This document shows positions 26,082 through 35,500 of a stretch of DNA of 64,000 nt, piece by piece. The notes below the pieces were generated by a model that ran no database searches, was not told the origin of the DNA, and worked only from the letters and a program-made list of their open reading frames with translations. The stretch comes from DATGJX01 sp963830545. GTDB taxonomy: Bacteria > Vulcanimicrobiota > Vulcanimicrobiia > Vulcanimicrobiales > Vulcanimicrobiaceae. Position numbers and translations under genes: made by a program. The stretch covers positions 2,294,001 to 2,358,000 of the forward strand of contig CAWHMK010000001.1 of the NCBI GenBank assembly GCA_963830545.1, read 5' to 3'. Position 1 is the stretch's first letter; every line of letters starts with the position of its first letter.

Positions 26082-27102
26082 ATGAGCGACGACGTCGGCG
26101 TCATTCAGCACGCCGTCGAAGACGTGCCGAACCGTTCGACCGGCTATTGCACCGATGACGTATCGCGAGCATTCATGGTCGTTCTCGCCAAGCTCGAGAT
26201 CGACCCGAACGACGCGATGGCGCAGCGCATGGCGGGCGTATATTTGTCGTTCCTGCACGACGCCCAGACTCGAGGACGGACGCTTCCACAACTTCATGAG
26301 CTACGAGCGCACGTGGCTCGATGCTGTCGGCACGCACGATTCCGTCGGCCGCGCGCTGTGGTCGCTTGGTTACGGCATGCGGTACGCGCAGCGCGGTTCG
26401 TGGCGGCGCGTTTCGAAGAAAGTTTTCGATCGGGGCCTGGACGCTATCGAATGGCTGCAATGGCCGCGCGCGCAAGCGTATGCGGCAATCGGCCTCTCGC
26501 ATGCATGCGAATCTCCCATCGCGGACGGCGAACTGCCGCGCTACCGCGGAATGCTGCGCAATTTGGCGGATCGGTTGAAGCAGCGCTACCTCGACGCCCA
26601 CCGGCCCGACTGGGACTGGTTCGAAGATCTGATGACGTACGACAACGCGCGCCTTCCGGAAGCCCTGCTCCGCGCCGGCCTGACGCTCGGCGACGATGAG
26701 TTGGTTACCGTTGGGCTGCGCACGTTCGAGTTCTACACGAGCGTGACGGTCGAAAACGGTGTGTTCGTACCTATCGGTAATGAGGGCTGGTACCGCCGGG
26801 GCGGTCCGCGTGCGCGCTATTGTCAGCAGCCGCTTGAAGCGGTCTCGCTGGTTGACGCCGCGCTCGTGGCATTTGAGGCGACCGGCGATCCGTCGCATCT
26901 AGCGACCGCACAACTCGGGCTGGATTGGTATCACGGGCGCAATACCCGCGGCATCGTCATGGGCCGCAACGGCGGCTGCCTGGACGGCCTGAATGCGACT
27001 TCGGTGAACATGAACATGGGCGCCGAATCCACGCTTGCATATTTGGCCAGCGCATATGCGCTCGCGGCGCGTCCGACGAAAGCCCTGACGCTCGCGCGCT
27101 AA
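26082..27102 (+). CDS. Glycosyltransferase-associated six-hairpin glycosidase-like protein (indel at 26268)
   Basis: About 339 residues after removing the extra A at 26268 in an AGCT site, which separates FLHDAQ from LEDGRFHNFMSYERTW. The body is all-helical: LWSLGYGMRYAQRGSWRRVS, WPRAQAYAAIGLSHACESP, QQPLEAVSLVDAALVAFEAT, FGLDWYHGRN-type ending. This suits an alpha/alpha barrel of the glycosidase or cellobiose-epimerase kind. Genes like this commonly follow GT4 genes of the preceding type, and the two probably act on the same glycan. The start is uncertain: ATG 26082 is used, but conserved-looking residues (LPELDHLIA) lie just upstream. Catalytic residues cannot be assigned. Confidence 0.65.
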
Positions 27103-27178
27103 CCCCACGAAATACGACAAAAGTTGCCCTCTTCACTATCAGGGGGCGATTTTCGTGTTCCCGGCGAAGTAACGAACA

Positions 27179-29335
27179 ATGATCTTGGAGACCGAAACCC
27201 TCAATACCGTACAAGGCGCGGCGGTTCGACATGCAAACGGACCCTGCCTGATTTTCGCAGGCGCAGGCAGCGGCAAGACGCGCGTGCTCACGCACCGCAT
27301 CGCATACTTGCTTGGCGATCTGGACGTTGCGCCCGATCGCATTCTGGCCGTAACGTTCACGAATAAAGCCGCTGGCGAAATGAAATCGCGGCTCGAACGG
27401 ATGGTCGGCGCGCAGGCGCGGGATTTGTGGGTCGGCACGTTCCATTCGATGTGCGTACGCATGCTGCGCCGCGACGGCGGCCGTGCCGGTATTTCTTCGA
27501 ACTTTGCAATCATCGACGATGCCGATCAGCGTTCGCTGGTCAAAGACATCATCGCCGATCTCGATTACGACGAGCGGCAGCTCACGCCGGGCGCGTGTCT
27601 TGCTGAGATCAGCAAAGCGAAGAATGCGCTGATCTGGCCCGAGCAGTATCACGAAAAGAACACGTCGTTCCTCGGCGAGCGTTTCGGCAATGTCTACGCC
27701 GAGTACCAGCGCCGCTTGGCGGAATCGAATAGTCTGGATTTCGACGATCTGATCGTCCGCACGATCGACCTGTTCGAAAAAGACGAACCCACGCGCACGA
27801 AGTGGCAGAAGCGGTTCCAATACATCCTCGTCGACGAGTACCAGGACGTCAACTTTGCGCAGTACCGGCTCATCGCGCTGCTCGGCGACAAGCACAAGAA
27901 CGTGACGGTCGTCGGAGACGACGATCAGTCCATCTATTCGTGGCGCGGCAGCGACTATCGCATGATCCTGCGTTTCGAACAGGATTTTCCAGGCGCGAAA
28001 GTCTTCACGCTGGAAGAGAACTACCGTAGCACGCAGACGATTTTGGACGCTGCCAACTCGCTGGTTTCCAACAACAAGCACCGTCAGACCAAGAATCTTT
28101 TCACGAGCCGTGTGGAAGGCGAGAAAATTACCGCATTCGGTGCGGACACGGAGCGTTCGGAAGCGCGCTACGTCGTCGAAAAGATCAAGGAATTGGTTCG
28201 CGAAGGCTCCGCATACCGCGATTTTCTCGTCTTGTACCGCACGAATGCGCAGTCGCGCGTATTCGAAGAAGCGCTTATTGCAGAGGGCATTCCGTACCGC
28301 GTGGTCGGCGGCGTCGGTTTTTACGCGCGTACCGAAATCAAAGACGTCATCGCCTATCTGCGCTACATCGAGAATCCCTCGGACGCGATTGCGTTCAAGC
28401 GTATCGTCAACGTGCCGCGCCGGAGCATCGGCCAGCAGACGCTGGCGAGCCTCGTAACCGCGGCAAACCAAGCGCACATGTCGGTCGGCGAGGCGATCTT
28501 CGACAAAGAACTGCTCAAGCGCGCGGTTCCCAAGAAGACCAAAGAACTCGAACGCTTTGCCGAGCTCATCGAAACGCTGCGCGCCCGTGCCAAAGAGTAT
28601 TCGATTGCGGACTTGCTCGTCGCGGTGATGGAAGAATCCGGCTACGTGCGCGAATTGCGCAACGAGGACACCGCAGACGCGCGCACGCGTCTGGAGAATC
28701 TGCAAGAACTCGTCGGCGTAGCCAGAGAGTACGAGCAGAACGAACCGGAAGCGACGCTTTCGTCTTTTCTGGCGAACGTCGCGCTGATCAGCGATTTGGA
28801 TTCACTCGACGCGGATTCGTCATACGTGACGCTCATGACGATGCACGGAGCCAAAGGCCTGGAGTTTGCCAACGTCTTTTTGACCGGCTTGGAAGAGGGC
28901 GTGTTCCCGCACTCGCGCGCACTCGTCGACATGACCGAACTGGAAGAAGAGCGCCGCCTCGCCTACGTCGGCGTGACGCGCGCGATGGACCGGCTCTATC
29001 TTTCTTACGCGGAACGCCGGACGCTTTTCGGCAACACGTTTGCGCATCCGAAATCGCGGTTCCTGGAAGAGATGCCGAACATCGAGATGCTCGGCGGCGT
29101 CGTGCTCCCGCGTCCAGCGGGCGGCCGCTGGCGTGAAGTTTCGATTCACGAAACCGCCGGTGCGGGCATGTCGATGAATCTCAAGAAAGGCGATCGCGTG
29201 CGCCATCCCAAGTGGGGCGAGGGCACGATCGGCGACGTCGTGGGCGCAGGCGGCGACGGTTTGGTCACGATCGACTTCCCGAACGTCGGGCAGAAGATGG
29301 TCATGCTCAAATACGCGCCATTGGAAAAGGTCTAG
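27179..29335 (+). CDS. pcrA: UvrD/PcrA-type ATP-dependent DNA helicase
   Basis: A 718-residue superfamily 1A helicase unwinding DNA 3' to 5' in excision repair and replication conflict handling. All motifs are in order: IFAGAGSGKTRVLTHRIA (Walker A), VDEYQDVNFAQY (Walker B), VGDDDQSIYSWRGSDYR, LEENYRSTQTIL, LMTMHGAKGLEFANVFLTGL and RRLAYVGVTRAMDRLYL. The C-terminal LKKGDRVRHPKWGEGTI is the Tudor-like tail typical of PcrA/UvrD, which contacts RNA polymerase. Single gene, intact, start ATG; 12 bases separate it from dapB. Confidence 0.95.
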   Translation: MILETETLNTVQGAAVRHANGPCLIFAGAGSGKTRVLTHRIAYLLGDLDVAPDRILAVTFTNKAAGEMKSRLERMVGAQARDLWVGTFHSMCVRMLRRDGGRAGISSNFAIIDDADQRSLVKDIIADLDYDERQLTPGACLAEISKAKNALIWPEQYHEKNTSFLGERFGNVYAEYQRRLAESNSLDFDDLIVRTIDLFEKDEPTRTKWQKRFQYILVDEYQDVNFAQYRLIALLGDKHKNVTVVGDDDQSIYSWRGSDYRMILRFEQDFPGAKVFTLEENYRSTQTILDAANSLVSNNKHRQTKNLFTSRVEGEKITAFGADTERSEARYVVEKIKELVREGSAYRDFLVLYRTNAQSRVFEEALIAEGIPYRVVGGVGFYARTEIKDVIAYLRYIENPSDAIAFKRIVNVPRRSIGQQTLASLVTAANQAHMSVGEAIFDKELLKRAVPKKTKELERFAELIETLRARAKEYSIADLLVAVMEESGYVRELRNEDTADARTRLENLQELVGVAREYEQNEPEATLSSFLANVALISDLDSLDADSSYVTLMTMHGAKGLEFANVFLTGLEEGVFPHSRALVDMTELEEERRLAYVGVTRAMDRLYLSYAERRTLFGNTFAHPKSRFLEEMPNIEMLGGVVLPRPAGGRWREVSIHETAGAGMSMNLKKGDRVRHPKWGEGTIGDVVGAGGDGLVTIDFPNVGQKMVMLKYAPLEKV

Positions 29336-29347
29336 CCCCTTCTCGTC

Positions 29348-30040
29348 ATGCGCGTAGCCGTGAGCGGCGCGCTCGGACGCATGGGGCGGCTCGCGTGCGA
29401 AACGATCGAATCCGCACCCGATCTCCAGTACGCCGGCGGCTTCGCGCGGACGCGCGTTCCCGAAGAACACATCGACGACGATCTCGCGCGGCTGCTCTTA
29501 GAGCAGAAGCCCGAAGTGCTTGTGGATTTTACGCCGCGACCCGCAACGCAGGAAGCGGCGCGAACCGCGCTGCAGCACGGCGTTTCGCCCATCATCGGCT
29601 CCAGCGAATGGACGGACGCGGAACGCGAAGAACTGGCTGCGCTCTGCGACGCCGTTTCGATGGGCGCGCTGGTCGTGCCGAACTTCGCGATCGGTGCGGT
29701 TTTGATGATGCGTTTCGCGGAGCAAGCGGCGCGCTATTTTCCGACCATCGAGATCGTCGAATTGCATCGCGCGGAGAAGCGTGACAAGCCGAGCGGAACA
29801 GCGGCGGCAACCGCCGCGCGCATTAAGGCCGGCGGCGGGCCGCACGAAGTCCCGATTCACAGCATTCGCCTGCAAGGTCTGCTCGCTCATCAGGAAGTGC
29901 TGTGCGGCAGCGCCGGGGAGCTGCTGACGATTCGCCACGATTCGCTCTCGCGCGAATCCTTCGCAGCCGGCATACTGTTCGCAATCCGGAACGTTCGCGA
30001 GTTGAAAGGGTTGCACGTCGGCCTGGACGCCGTGATATGA
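29348..30040 (+). CDS. dapB: 4-hydroxy-tetrahydrodipicolinate reductase
   Basis: A 230-residue enzyme of lysine/diaminopimelate synthesis. The dinucleotide-binding motif is MRVAVSGALGRMGRLACETI. The catalytic segment is ELHRAEKRDKPSGTAAATA with the conserved K-x-D-x-PSGTA. FAAGILFAIRNVRELKGLHV marks the C-terminal dimer region. It is shorter than the E. coli enzyme (273), as in many thermophile and actinobacterial forms. First gene of the unit dapB-asd-lysC-dapA; its stop overlaps the asd start (ATGA). Confidence 0.95.
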   Translation: MRVAVSGALGRMGRLACETIESAPDLQYAGGFARTRVPEEHIDDDLARLLLEQKPEVLVDFTPRPATQEAARTALQHGVSPIIGSSEWTDAEREELAALCDAVSMGALVVPNFAIGAVLMMRFAEQAARYFPTIEIVELHRAEKRDKPSGTAAATAARIKAGGGPHEVPIHSIRLQGLLAHQEVLCGSAGELLTIRHDSLSRESFAAGILFAIRNVRELKGLHVGLDAVI

Positions 30041-30972
30041 AAGTTGCCGTGGTCGGCGCGACCGGCGTCGTCGGCGAGACGATCGTGCGCGTGCTGAAAG
30101 AGCGCCGTGTGCCGGTAGAGGATGTCGGTCTTTTTGCGTCCCGTACGCGCGGAAACGTGCGCGAGACGACGCCTGAAGCATTGGCGCAGTACGATGCGGT
30201 GTTTTTCGCGAGTTCCGAAGACGCAAGCGAGAAATACGCGCCGCCGCTGCTCGAGCGGGGAGCGGTCGTCATCGACAACAGTTCCACGTACCGTATGCGC
30301 GACGGCGTGCCCCTCATCGTTCCCGAAGTAAACGCGCACGCGTTGCGTGCGGAGCACCGGTTATTTCCGGTCGGCAACTGCACGGCAATTATTCTGTGCG
30401 TCGGACTCGCGCCGGTGCGCGGCTCGGCCGGCCTCGCATCGATTCGCGTGGCGACGTATCAGGCAATCAGCGGCGCAGGCCGGGCGGCGCTGGAAGAATT
30501 CGATCGCGATGAAGGCGCTATCGTGCGCAATGCGGTTCCGCAAATCGGCGGTTTCCGCGAAGACGGATACAGCGGGGAGGAACTGAAGATTGCCGCGGAG
30601 ACGCGCAAGATTCTCGAACTGCCCGATCTTCCCGTGTTTGCGACTGCGGTGCGCGTCCCGGTTCGCACGGCGCATTCCGAAGCCGTATTTTTCGAAACCG
30701 CGAGCGAGACGACACTCGAGGAATTGTCGGCAGCGTTCGAACGCGCGCCCGGCGTCGTGTTTCATCGCGACGGCATCGTTACGCCTCGCGACGTCGAAGG
30801 CACCGATCTCGTTCATGTCGCGCGTCTGCGCGCGTGTCACAGCGAGAGCCGGGGACGTTCGTTCGCAATGTGGATCGTCGGCGATCAATTGCGCAAAGGC
30901 GCGGCGACCAACGGCGTGCAAATTTTGGAGTTGCTCCTCTCGCTTCGGCAAACCCGCAATGACGACGGATAA
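30037..30972 (+). CDS. asd: Aspartate-semialdehyde dehydrogenase
   Basis: A 311-residue enzyme reducing aspartyl phosphate to aspartate semialdehyde. The N-terminal NADP site is VAVVGATGVVGETIVRVL. The active-site cysteine is in FPVGNCTAIILCVGL, substrate residues are in TYQAISGAGRAALEEF and the catalytic His region is RVPVRTAHSEAVFFET. Start ATG at 30037 overlaps dapB; a much longer in-frame extension upstream is out of frame with dapB and not real. Its end overlaps the aspartokinase start. Confidence 0.95.
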   Translation: MKVAVVGATGVVGETIVRVLKERRVPVEDVGLFASRTRGNVRETTPEALAQYDAVFFASSEDASEKYAPPLLERGAVVIDNSSTYRMRDGVPLIVPEVNAHALRAEHRLFPVGNCTAIILCVGLAPVRGSAGLASIRVATYQAISGAGRAALEEFDRDEGAIVRNAVPQIGGFREDGYSGEELKIAAETRKILELPDLPVFATAVRVPVRTAHSEAVFFETASETTLEELSAAFERAPGVVFHRDGIVTPRDVEGTDLVHVARLRACHSESRGRSFAMWIVGDQLRKGAATNGVQILELLLSLRQTRNDDG

Positions 30973-32203
30973 AGAGATCGTCGTTCTGAAATTCGGCGGA
31001 ACGTCGGTCGCGACGCCTGAGCTGCGCGACTTGTCGATCCTGCGCCTCCGTGAAGAGATCGAACGGGGCTATGCGCCGGTTGCCGTCGTTTCCGCGATGG
31101 GACGCAAACCCGAACCGTACGCGACGGACACGCTGCTTTCATTGATCGGCGGGCGCGCCGGAACGCGCAATGCGGACGTACTGCTGTCCTGCGCGGAACT
31201 TATTTCCGCCGCGGTATTCGCGGATGCAATACAGCAGCAAGGTCTCCACGCTGTGACGCTCAGCGGCGCGCAAGCCGGCGTCATCACTACGGGCAAACAC
31301 GGCGACGCGAAAATCGTTCGCGCCGAAGCGGAGGCCGTGCGGGAAATCATCGAAATGGGCGGTATTCCGGTCGTCGCGGGTTTTCAAGGCGTTACCGAAT
31401 CCGGCGATATAACGACGCTCGGCCGCGGGGGGAGCGACCTCACAGCGATCGCGCTCGGCCATGCGCTGGGCGCAGTTCGTGTCGACATTTTCACCGACGT
31501 CAGCGGCGCGATGACCGGCGATCCGCGCCGCATTTCGGGCGCGCACACTATCGAGCGCGCTAGTCTGGAAGAGATGACGGAATTGGCGGAGCACGGTGCG
31601 AAAGTGATGCATCACAAGGCCGCCGACTTCGCGCAACGCACGAACACGCCGTATGCGATCAAAGGTTTGCGCACCGGCACGGGGACGCTTGTGGACGAAG
31701 GCTTCGAAGATGAAAAGCCCGTTACCGGTGTGACCGCGTCCGGCCGTGTAACGTGGATTCGCGTGATCCGCGGCGACGTTGAAGATCAAAAGCGCCGGAT
31801 GGCCGTCGAGATGCAGATGTTCCAACGCATCGCCGACGCCGCCATCTCCATCGATCAGGTCACGATCAATCAGGCGGGCGTCATGTTCGTCGTCGAAGGC
31901 GATCGCGGCAGCGAGATTCGTCAGTTGCTCGGCGATTTGAATCTTGCAGTTCGCGTTCGCGAAGCGTGCTCGAAGCTCTCGGTCGTCGGTGCCGCGATGC
32001 GGTACACGCCGGGAGTCATTCACGGCATCGTGCAGGCGCTCTCGAAAGCGAACGTCGAGATCATTCATTGCACCGACAGCAACATTACCGTTTCCATCCT
32101 GGTGCCGTCGGCGGATGCGCAGCGTGCGGAACAGGCCGTGCACGACCGGTTCCATTTGGAAGAGGCACGCCGTGCCGAGCCGGTGGAAGGGAGAACGCCA
32201 TGA
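30959..32203 (+). CDS. lysC: Aspartate kinase with C-terminal ACT domains
   Basis: A 414-residue kinase catalysing the first step of the aspartate family pathway. The N-terminal motif is VLKFGGTSVATPELRDLS, ITTLGRGGSDLTAIALGHAL binds ATP/aspartate and VDIFTDVSGAMTGDPR completes the catalytic core. Two ACT domains follow (AISIDQVTINQAGVMFVVEG; LSVVGAAMRYTPGVIHGIVQ), normally the site of feedback inhibition by lysine and/or threonine. The ATG at 30959 overlaps asd by 14 bases and the end overlaps dapA by 4. Confidence 0.95.
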   Translation: MTTDKEIVVLKFGGTSVATPELRDLSILRLREEIERGYAPVAVVSAMGRKPEPYATDTLLSLIGGRAGTRNADVLLSCAELISAAVFADAIQQQGLHAVTLSGAQAGVITTGKHGDAKIVRAEAEAVREIIEMGGIPVVAGFQGVTESGDITTLGRGGSDLTAIALGHALGAVRVDIFTDVSGAMTGDPRRISGAHTIERASLEEMTELAEHGAKVMHHKAADFAQRTNTPYAIKGLRTGTGTLVDEGFEDEKPVTGVTASGRVTWIRVIRGDVEDQKRRMAVEMQMFQRIADAAISIDQVTINQAGVMFVVEGDRGSEIRQLLGDLNLAVRVREACSKLSVVGAAMRYTPGVIHGIVQALSKANVEIIHCTDSNITVSILVPSADAQRAEQAVHDRFHLEEARRAEPVEGRTP

Positions 32204-33090
32204 ATCTCGGGAGCATAATTACCGCAATGATTACGCCCTTCGATGCTCAGGGCGAGGTCGATTTGCGCGAAGCTGCGCGCATCGCGGGCTGGCTCGCCGC
32301 GCGCGACACCGACGGTTTCGTCGTCGCAGGTTCGACCGGCGAGGGTCAAACGCTCACGCGCGGTGAACGGCACGCGCTTTTTTCGGCGGTGAAAGAAGAA
32401 GTTGCCGGCCGCGCCGCGCTGATCGCGAATGCGGGAAGCAACGACACGCGCGAATCCATTGCGTCGGTTACGGAAGCCGAGAAGGCCGGTGCGGACGCGA
32501 TTCTCGCCGTGGTGCCGTACTACAACAAGCCCACGCAGCGCGGCATGATCGCGCATTTCGGCGCGATCGCGCAAGCTACGCCGCTGCCGATCGTCATCTA
32601 CAACATCCCGAGCCGGACCGGTGTGAACATACTGCCTGAAACGCTGCTGGAACTTGCGCGCGCGCACCGGAACATCGCCGGAGTAAAAGAATCGAGCGGC
32701 GACCTGATGCAAATCGCAACGCTTCTTGCAGAGCGCTCGCCGGGGTTTCTCGTGTATAGCGGCGACGATCATCTTTTTCTGCCGTGTCTGGCAATGGGTG
32801 CCGACGGCGTGGTCGGCGTCGCATCACACCTTTGCTCGCGCGAATACCGCAAGATGCTCGACGCTCACCGTCGCGGCAATGCAGAAGAGGCAGCAAAGAT
32901 TCATCTTTCGCTGCTGCCGCTCATCCGCGCGCTCTTTGCGACGACCAATCCGATCGCGGTGAAATGGGCGATGCGGCAGTTCGGCTTCAAAACGGGAGAG
33001 TGCCGGTTGCCGCTCGATACCATCCCCGACGCGCTCGCGCAAATGCTGCGTCCGCTTCTCGCACCATTTCAGCCCGTCTTGTCATCCTGA
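32200..33090 (+). CDS. dapA: 4-hydroxy-tetrahydrodipicolinate synthase
   Basis: A 296-residue class I aldolase condensing pyruvate with aspartate semialdehyde. Signatures: GFVVAGSTGEGQTLTRGER, then YYNKPTQRGMIAHF, the catalytic Tyr in IVIYNIPSRTGVNIL and the Schiff-base Lys in IAGVKESSGDLMQI. It follows a gggag ribosome site and overlaps lysC. Last gene of the lysine/DAP operon, which supplies both protein synthesis and peptidoglycan. A repeat element begins immediately after and includes its stop region. Confidence 0.95.
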   Translation: MNLGSIITAMITPFDAQGEVDLREAARIAGWLAARDTDGFVVAGSTGEGQTLTRGERHALFSAVKEEVAGRAALIANAGSNDTRESIASVTEAEKAGADAILAVVPYYNKPTQRGMIAHFGAIAQATPLPIVIYNIPSRTGVNILPETLLELARAHRNIAGVKESSGDLMQIATLLAERSPGFLVYSGDDHLFLPCLAMGADGVVGVASHLCSREYRKMLDAHRRGNAEEAAKIHLSLLPLIRALFATTNPIAVKWAMRQFGFKTGECRLPLDTIPDALAQMLRPLLAPFQPVLSS

Positions 33091-33121
33091 GCCTGTCGAA
33101 GGACGAGTGAGTTTGTCGAAG
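33081..33121. repeat. Dispersed repeat (TCATCCTGAG..GTCGAAG type) at the dapA/wecG junction
   Basis: The stretch gtcatcctgagcctgtcgaagga followed by gtgagtttgtcgaag repeats one unit imperfectly. It spans the dapA stop and the GTG start of the next gene, so the first codons of that gene (SLSKS) are encoded by the repeat. Related to the elements at 9990 and 58465. Confidence 0.65.
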
Positions 33122-33865
33122 TCAGTCACCATTCTCGGATGCCGCCTCGACGCGATCGACGCGGATGCGGCGACCGAAGCAATTCTGCAGTTTGCGCGTG
33201 ACGGTACGGGGTCGCAAATCGTGACGCTGGGAACGGAGATGGTGGTGCACGCGCAGCACGACGCGAGCTATCGTGACGTCGTCAATTCTTGCGCGCTTTC
33301 GTTATGCGACACCGTCGGATTGCTCGCCGTCGCGCGCTCGCGGGGTGCACAGTTACGCAGCCGCGTTACCGGTGTGGAGCTTCTCGAGCATTTGTGCGCG
33401 CGTGCAGCGTCGGAAGGCATCTCGGTGTTTTTTTTCGGCGGAGCGCCGGGCATCGCCGACCGGGCGGCGCAAGAACTGCAGCGGCGTTATCCTGGATTGC
33501 GCGTTGCGGGAACGCGGAACGGCTATTTCAACGCGAACGAGTCGTCCGGCATCGCGCGGCGTATCCGGGAGAGCGGTGCGCAGTTGCTGTTCGCCGGGAT
33601 GGGATTCCCGAAACAGGAGTTTTGGCTGGCGCAATACTTGCGCGAAACGGGTTGCGGTGCCGGCATCGGCGTCGGCGGATCGTTCGACGTCGTCAGCGGC
33701 AACGTTCAGCGCGCCCCCGAGCAATGGCGTAAGCTCGGTTTGGAGTGGTTCTACCGCCTCGTGAAGGAACCGCACCGGTGGCGCCGGCAGCTCGCATTGC
33801 CGCATTTCGTTCTGCTGGTCGCCGGCGAGAATGTGCGATCCCGGTTGGCTTCGGGAAAGAGGTAG
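33107..33865 (+). CDS. WecG/TagA/CpsF-family glycosyltransferase (GT26)
   Basis: A 252-residue enzyme of the family that transfers N-acetylmannosamine or a similar sugar from a UDP donor to a lipid-linked GlcNAc, for wall teichoic acid, enterobacterial common antigen or capsule. Signatures: VTLGTEMVVHAQHD, CDTVGLLAVARSRG, RVTGVELLEHLCARA, ISVFFFGGAPGIADRAAQEL, QLLFAGMGFPKQEFWLAQYL and GIGVGGSFDVVSGNVQRAPE. Start GTG at 33107 lies inside a repeat element; no better start is seen. It precedes a sugar nucleotidyltransferase by 3 bases, forming a small surface-glycan unit. Confidence 0.92.
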   Translation: MSLSKSVTILGCRLDAIDADAATEAILQFARDGTGSQIVTLGTEMVVHAQHDASYRDVVNSCALSLCDTVGLLAVARSRGAQLRSRVTGVELLEHLCARAASEGISVFFFGGAPGIADRAAQELQRRYPGLRVAGTRNGYFNANESSGIARRIRESGAQLLFAGMGFPKQEFWLAQYLRETGCGAGIGVGGSFDVVSGNVQRAPEQWRKLGLEWFYRLVKEPHRWRRQLALPHFVLLVAGENVRSRLASGKR

Positions 33866-33868
33866 CCC

Positions 33869-34864
33869 ATGAAGGGCATGATTCTCGCGGGCGGCTTGAG
33901 CACGCGCCTCTATCCGCTGACGAAACAGGTCCCCAAGCCGCTGGTACCGGTTGCGGGCGAGCCGAACGCGGTGCACTTGATCCGGTATCTGAAGTCGTAC
34001 GGCATCGACGAGATCGCGATCAACGTGCACTATCTCGCCGACATGATCGTCGAGACGCTCGGAGACGGATCCGCTTACGGCGTGCGATTGGAGTACTTGT
34101 ACGAAAAAGTGCTGCTCGGCAGCGCCGGCGCCGTCGAGCAGATGAAGTATTTTCTCGCTGACGCGCCATTCGTCGTCGTCGGTTGCGACGATTTGACGGA
34201 TATTCCGCTCGACCGGCTGCTCGCGTTTCACGCGGAAAAGCAAGCGCTCGCGACAATCGGCTTGGTGGAGCGCGAGGAAGTCGATCAATACGGCGTAGTC
34301 GTCACTGCTCCGGACGGCAAGATTACCGGCTTTCAAGAAAAGCCTGCAAAGGGAACGGAACGCAGCAAACTCGTGAATACCGGCATCTACGCGTTTACAC
34401 CTGAAATTTTCGATCGCATTCCCGCCGGTCTGTTTTACGACTTCGGCAAAAACGTCTTTCCGGAACTGCAGCAAGCCGGCGCGCCATTTTACGGTTTCGA
34501 TGCGCGCAACGCATACTGGTGCGACATCGGCACGCCCGGGGAATATCGTCGCGCGACGAACGACGTGCTGGGCGGCAAGTTCCGCATCCCGGGGCACAAA
34601 CCGCTCACGAGCAACGTTTGGATGGGCAGAGATACCGACGTAGCGGCAGACGCGGTCATAACGGGCCCTTCCGTCATCGGCGATCGCGTGAAGATCGAAA
34701 GCGGGGCGCGCGTGGAGCGTTCCATCATTTGGGAAGGCTCGCATGTCGGCGAGGGCGCGGTGCTCCGCGATGCGATCGTCGGTATGAATTATCGCGTCGA
34801 AGCCGGTACCAGACTCGATGGCGCAATCGTAGCGAACGAGCCCGACGCAGCCCTGTCACCCTGA
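33869..34864 (+). CDS. Sugar-1-phosphate nucleotidyltransferase (second copy)
   Basis: A 331-residue enzyme. The nucleotidyltransferase domain begins MKGMILAGGLSTRLYPLTK with PKPLVPVAGEP. It continues FVVVGCDDLTDIPLDRLLAF and ITGFQEKPAKGTERSKLVNT, with a C-terminal hexapeptide-repeat helix (TDVAADAVITGPSVIGDRVK). It is clearly related to the protein at 23625 (both carry EKPAKGTE) but shorter. Likely product: a GDP- or dTDP/UDP-sugar for the preceding GT26 glycosyltransferase. The last residues are encoded in a stretch that resembles the local repeat family. Confidence 0.86.
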   Translation: MKGMILAGGLSTRLYPLTKQVPKPLVPVAGEPNAVHLIRYLKSYGIDEIAINVHYLADMIVETLGDGSAYGVRLEYLYEKVLLGSAGAVEQMKYFLADAPFVVVGCDDLTDIPLDRLLAFHAEKQALATIGLVEREEVDQYGVVVTAPDGKITGFQEKPAKGTERSKLVNTGIYAFTPEIFDRIPAGLFYDFGKNVFPELQQAGAPFYGFDARNAYWCDIGTPGEYRRATNDVLGGKFRIPGHKPLTSNVWMGRDTDVAADAVITGPSVIGDRVKIESGARVERSIIWEGSHVGEGAVLRDAIVGMNYRVEAGTRLDGAIVANEPDAALSP

Positions 34865-34902
34865 GGTTGGCGAAGCGCTAGTGTCGTCGTGAAAGATGCA
34901 GC

Positions 34903-35491
34903 GTGAAGCTGCAGCCTATTCTCGATTTTCTGTTTCCGCCGCAATGCGGCGGGTGCGATGCGCCCGGGAGCCGGCGCATGCGAACGGTGTTTGCCGCGGG
35001 GCGCAGGCTTGCACGTACGGCTTCCCACGCTCGAAGTCGCAGCGCTGGCGGCGTACGACGGGAATGTCCGGCGCGCCGTCCTTGCGCTCAAAAACGGCCG
35101 GCGCGACGTGGCGCGCGGTTTCGCCGACCGTCTCTGCGGAATGCTGCACGCCGGCGACGTGCTCGTTCCCGTTCCGACGACCGCGCGGCGCCGGCGCGAA
35201 CGCGGCTTCGACGGATGCCATCTGATCGCGCGATTGACGAGCGAACGAATTGCCGTGACCGTTTACCCGAATCTCGCACAGATTGCGGGCGACAAACAAC
35301 GCGGACGCCGCCGCGATGCGCGCCTTTCGGCGCGCGGCCGCTTTGCCTGGCGAGGTTCGCGCCTCGACGGCGTGCGTGTAACGCTGCTCGACGACGTGCT
35401 TACCACCGGAGCGACGTTGGAAGACTGTGCCGCCGTACTGCGCGGCGCCGGCGCAATAGTAGAAAAAGCAATCGTCGTCGCCAGAGCGTAA
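34903..35491 (+). CDS. comF: ComF-family phosphoribosyltransferase-like protein (indel near 34965)
   Basis: About 195 residues after repair. The zinc finger FLFPPQCGGCDAPG leads, in the next frame, to GACERCLPRGAGLHVRLP; four cysteines match the ComF N-terminus. The C-terminal phosphoribosyltransferase fold has VLVPVPTTARRRRERGFD and the PRPP motif VTLLDDVLTTGATLEDCAAV. One extra C in the run at 34963-34965 explains the shift. ComF proteins assist DNA uptake in competent bacteria, and the family (GntX/ComFC) is widespread without proven chemistry. GTG start at 34903. It precedes the riboflavin genes by 9 bases. Confidence 0.85.
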
Positions 35492-35500
35492 TACGCCCGT

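Noticed and set aside
26957..28705. 582-codon minus-strand frame under uvrD
   Set aside because: Antisense of the helicase; long only because of codon bias.
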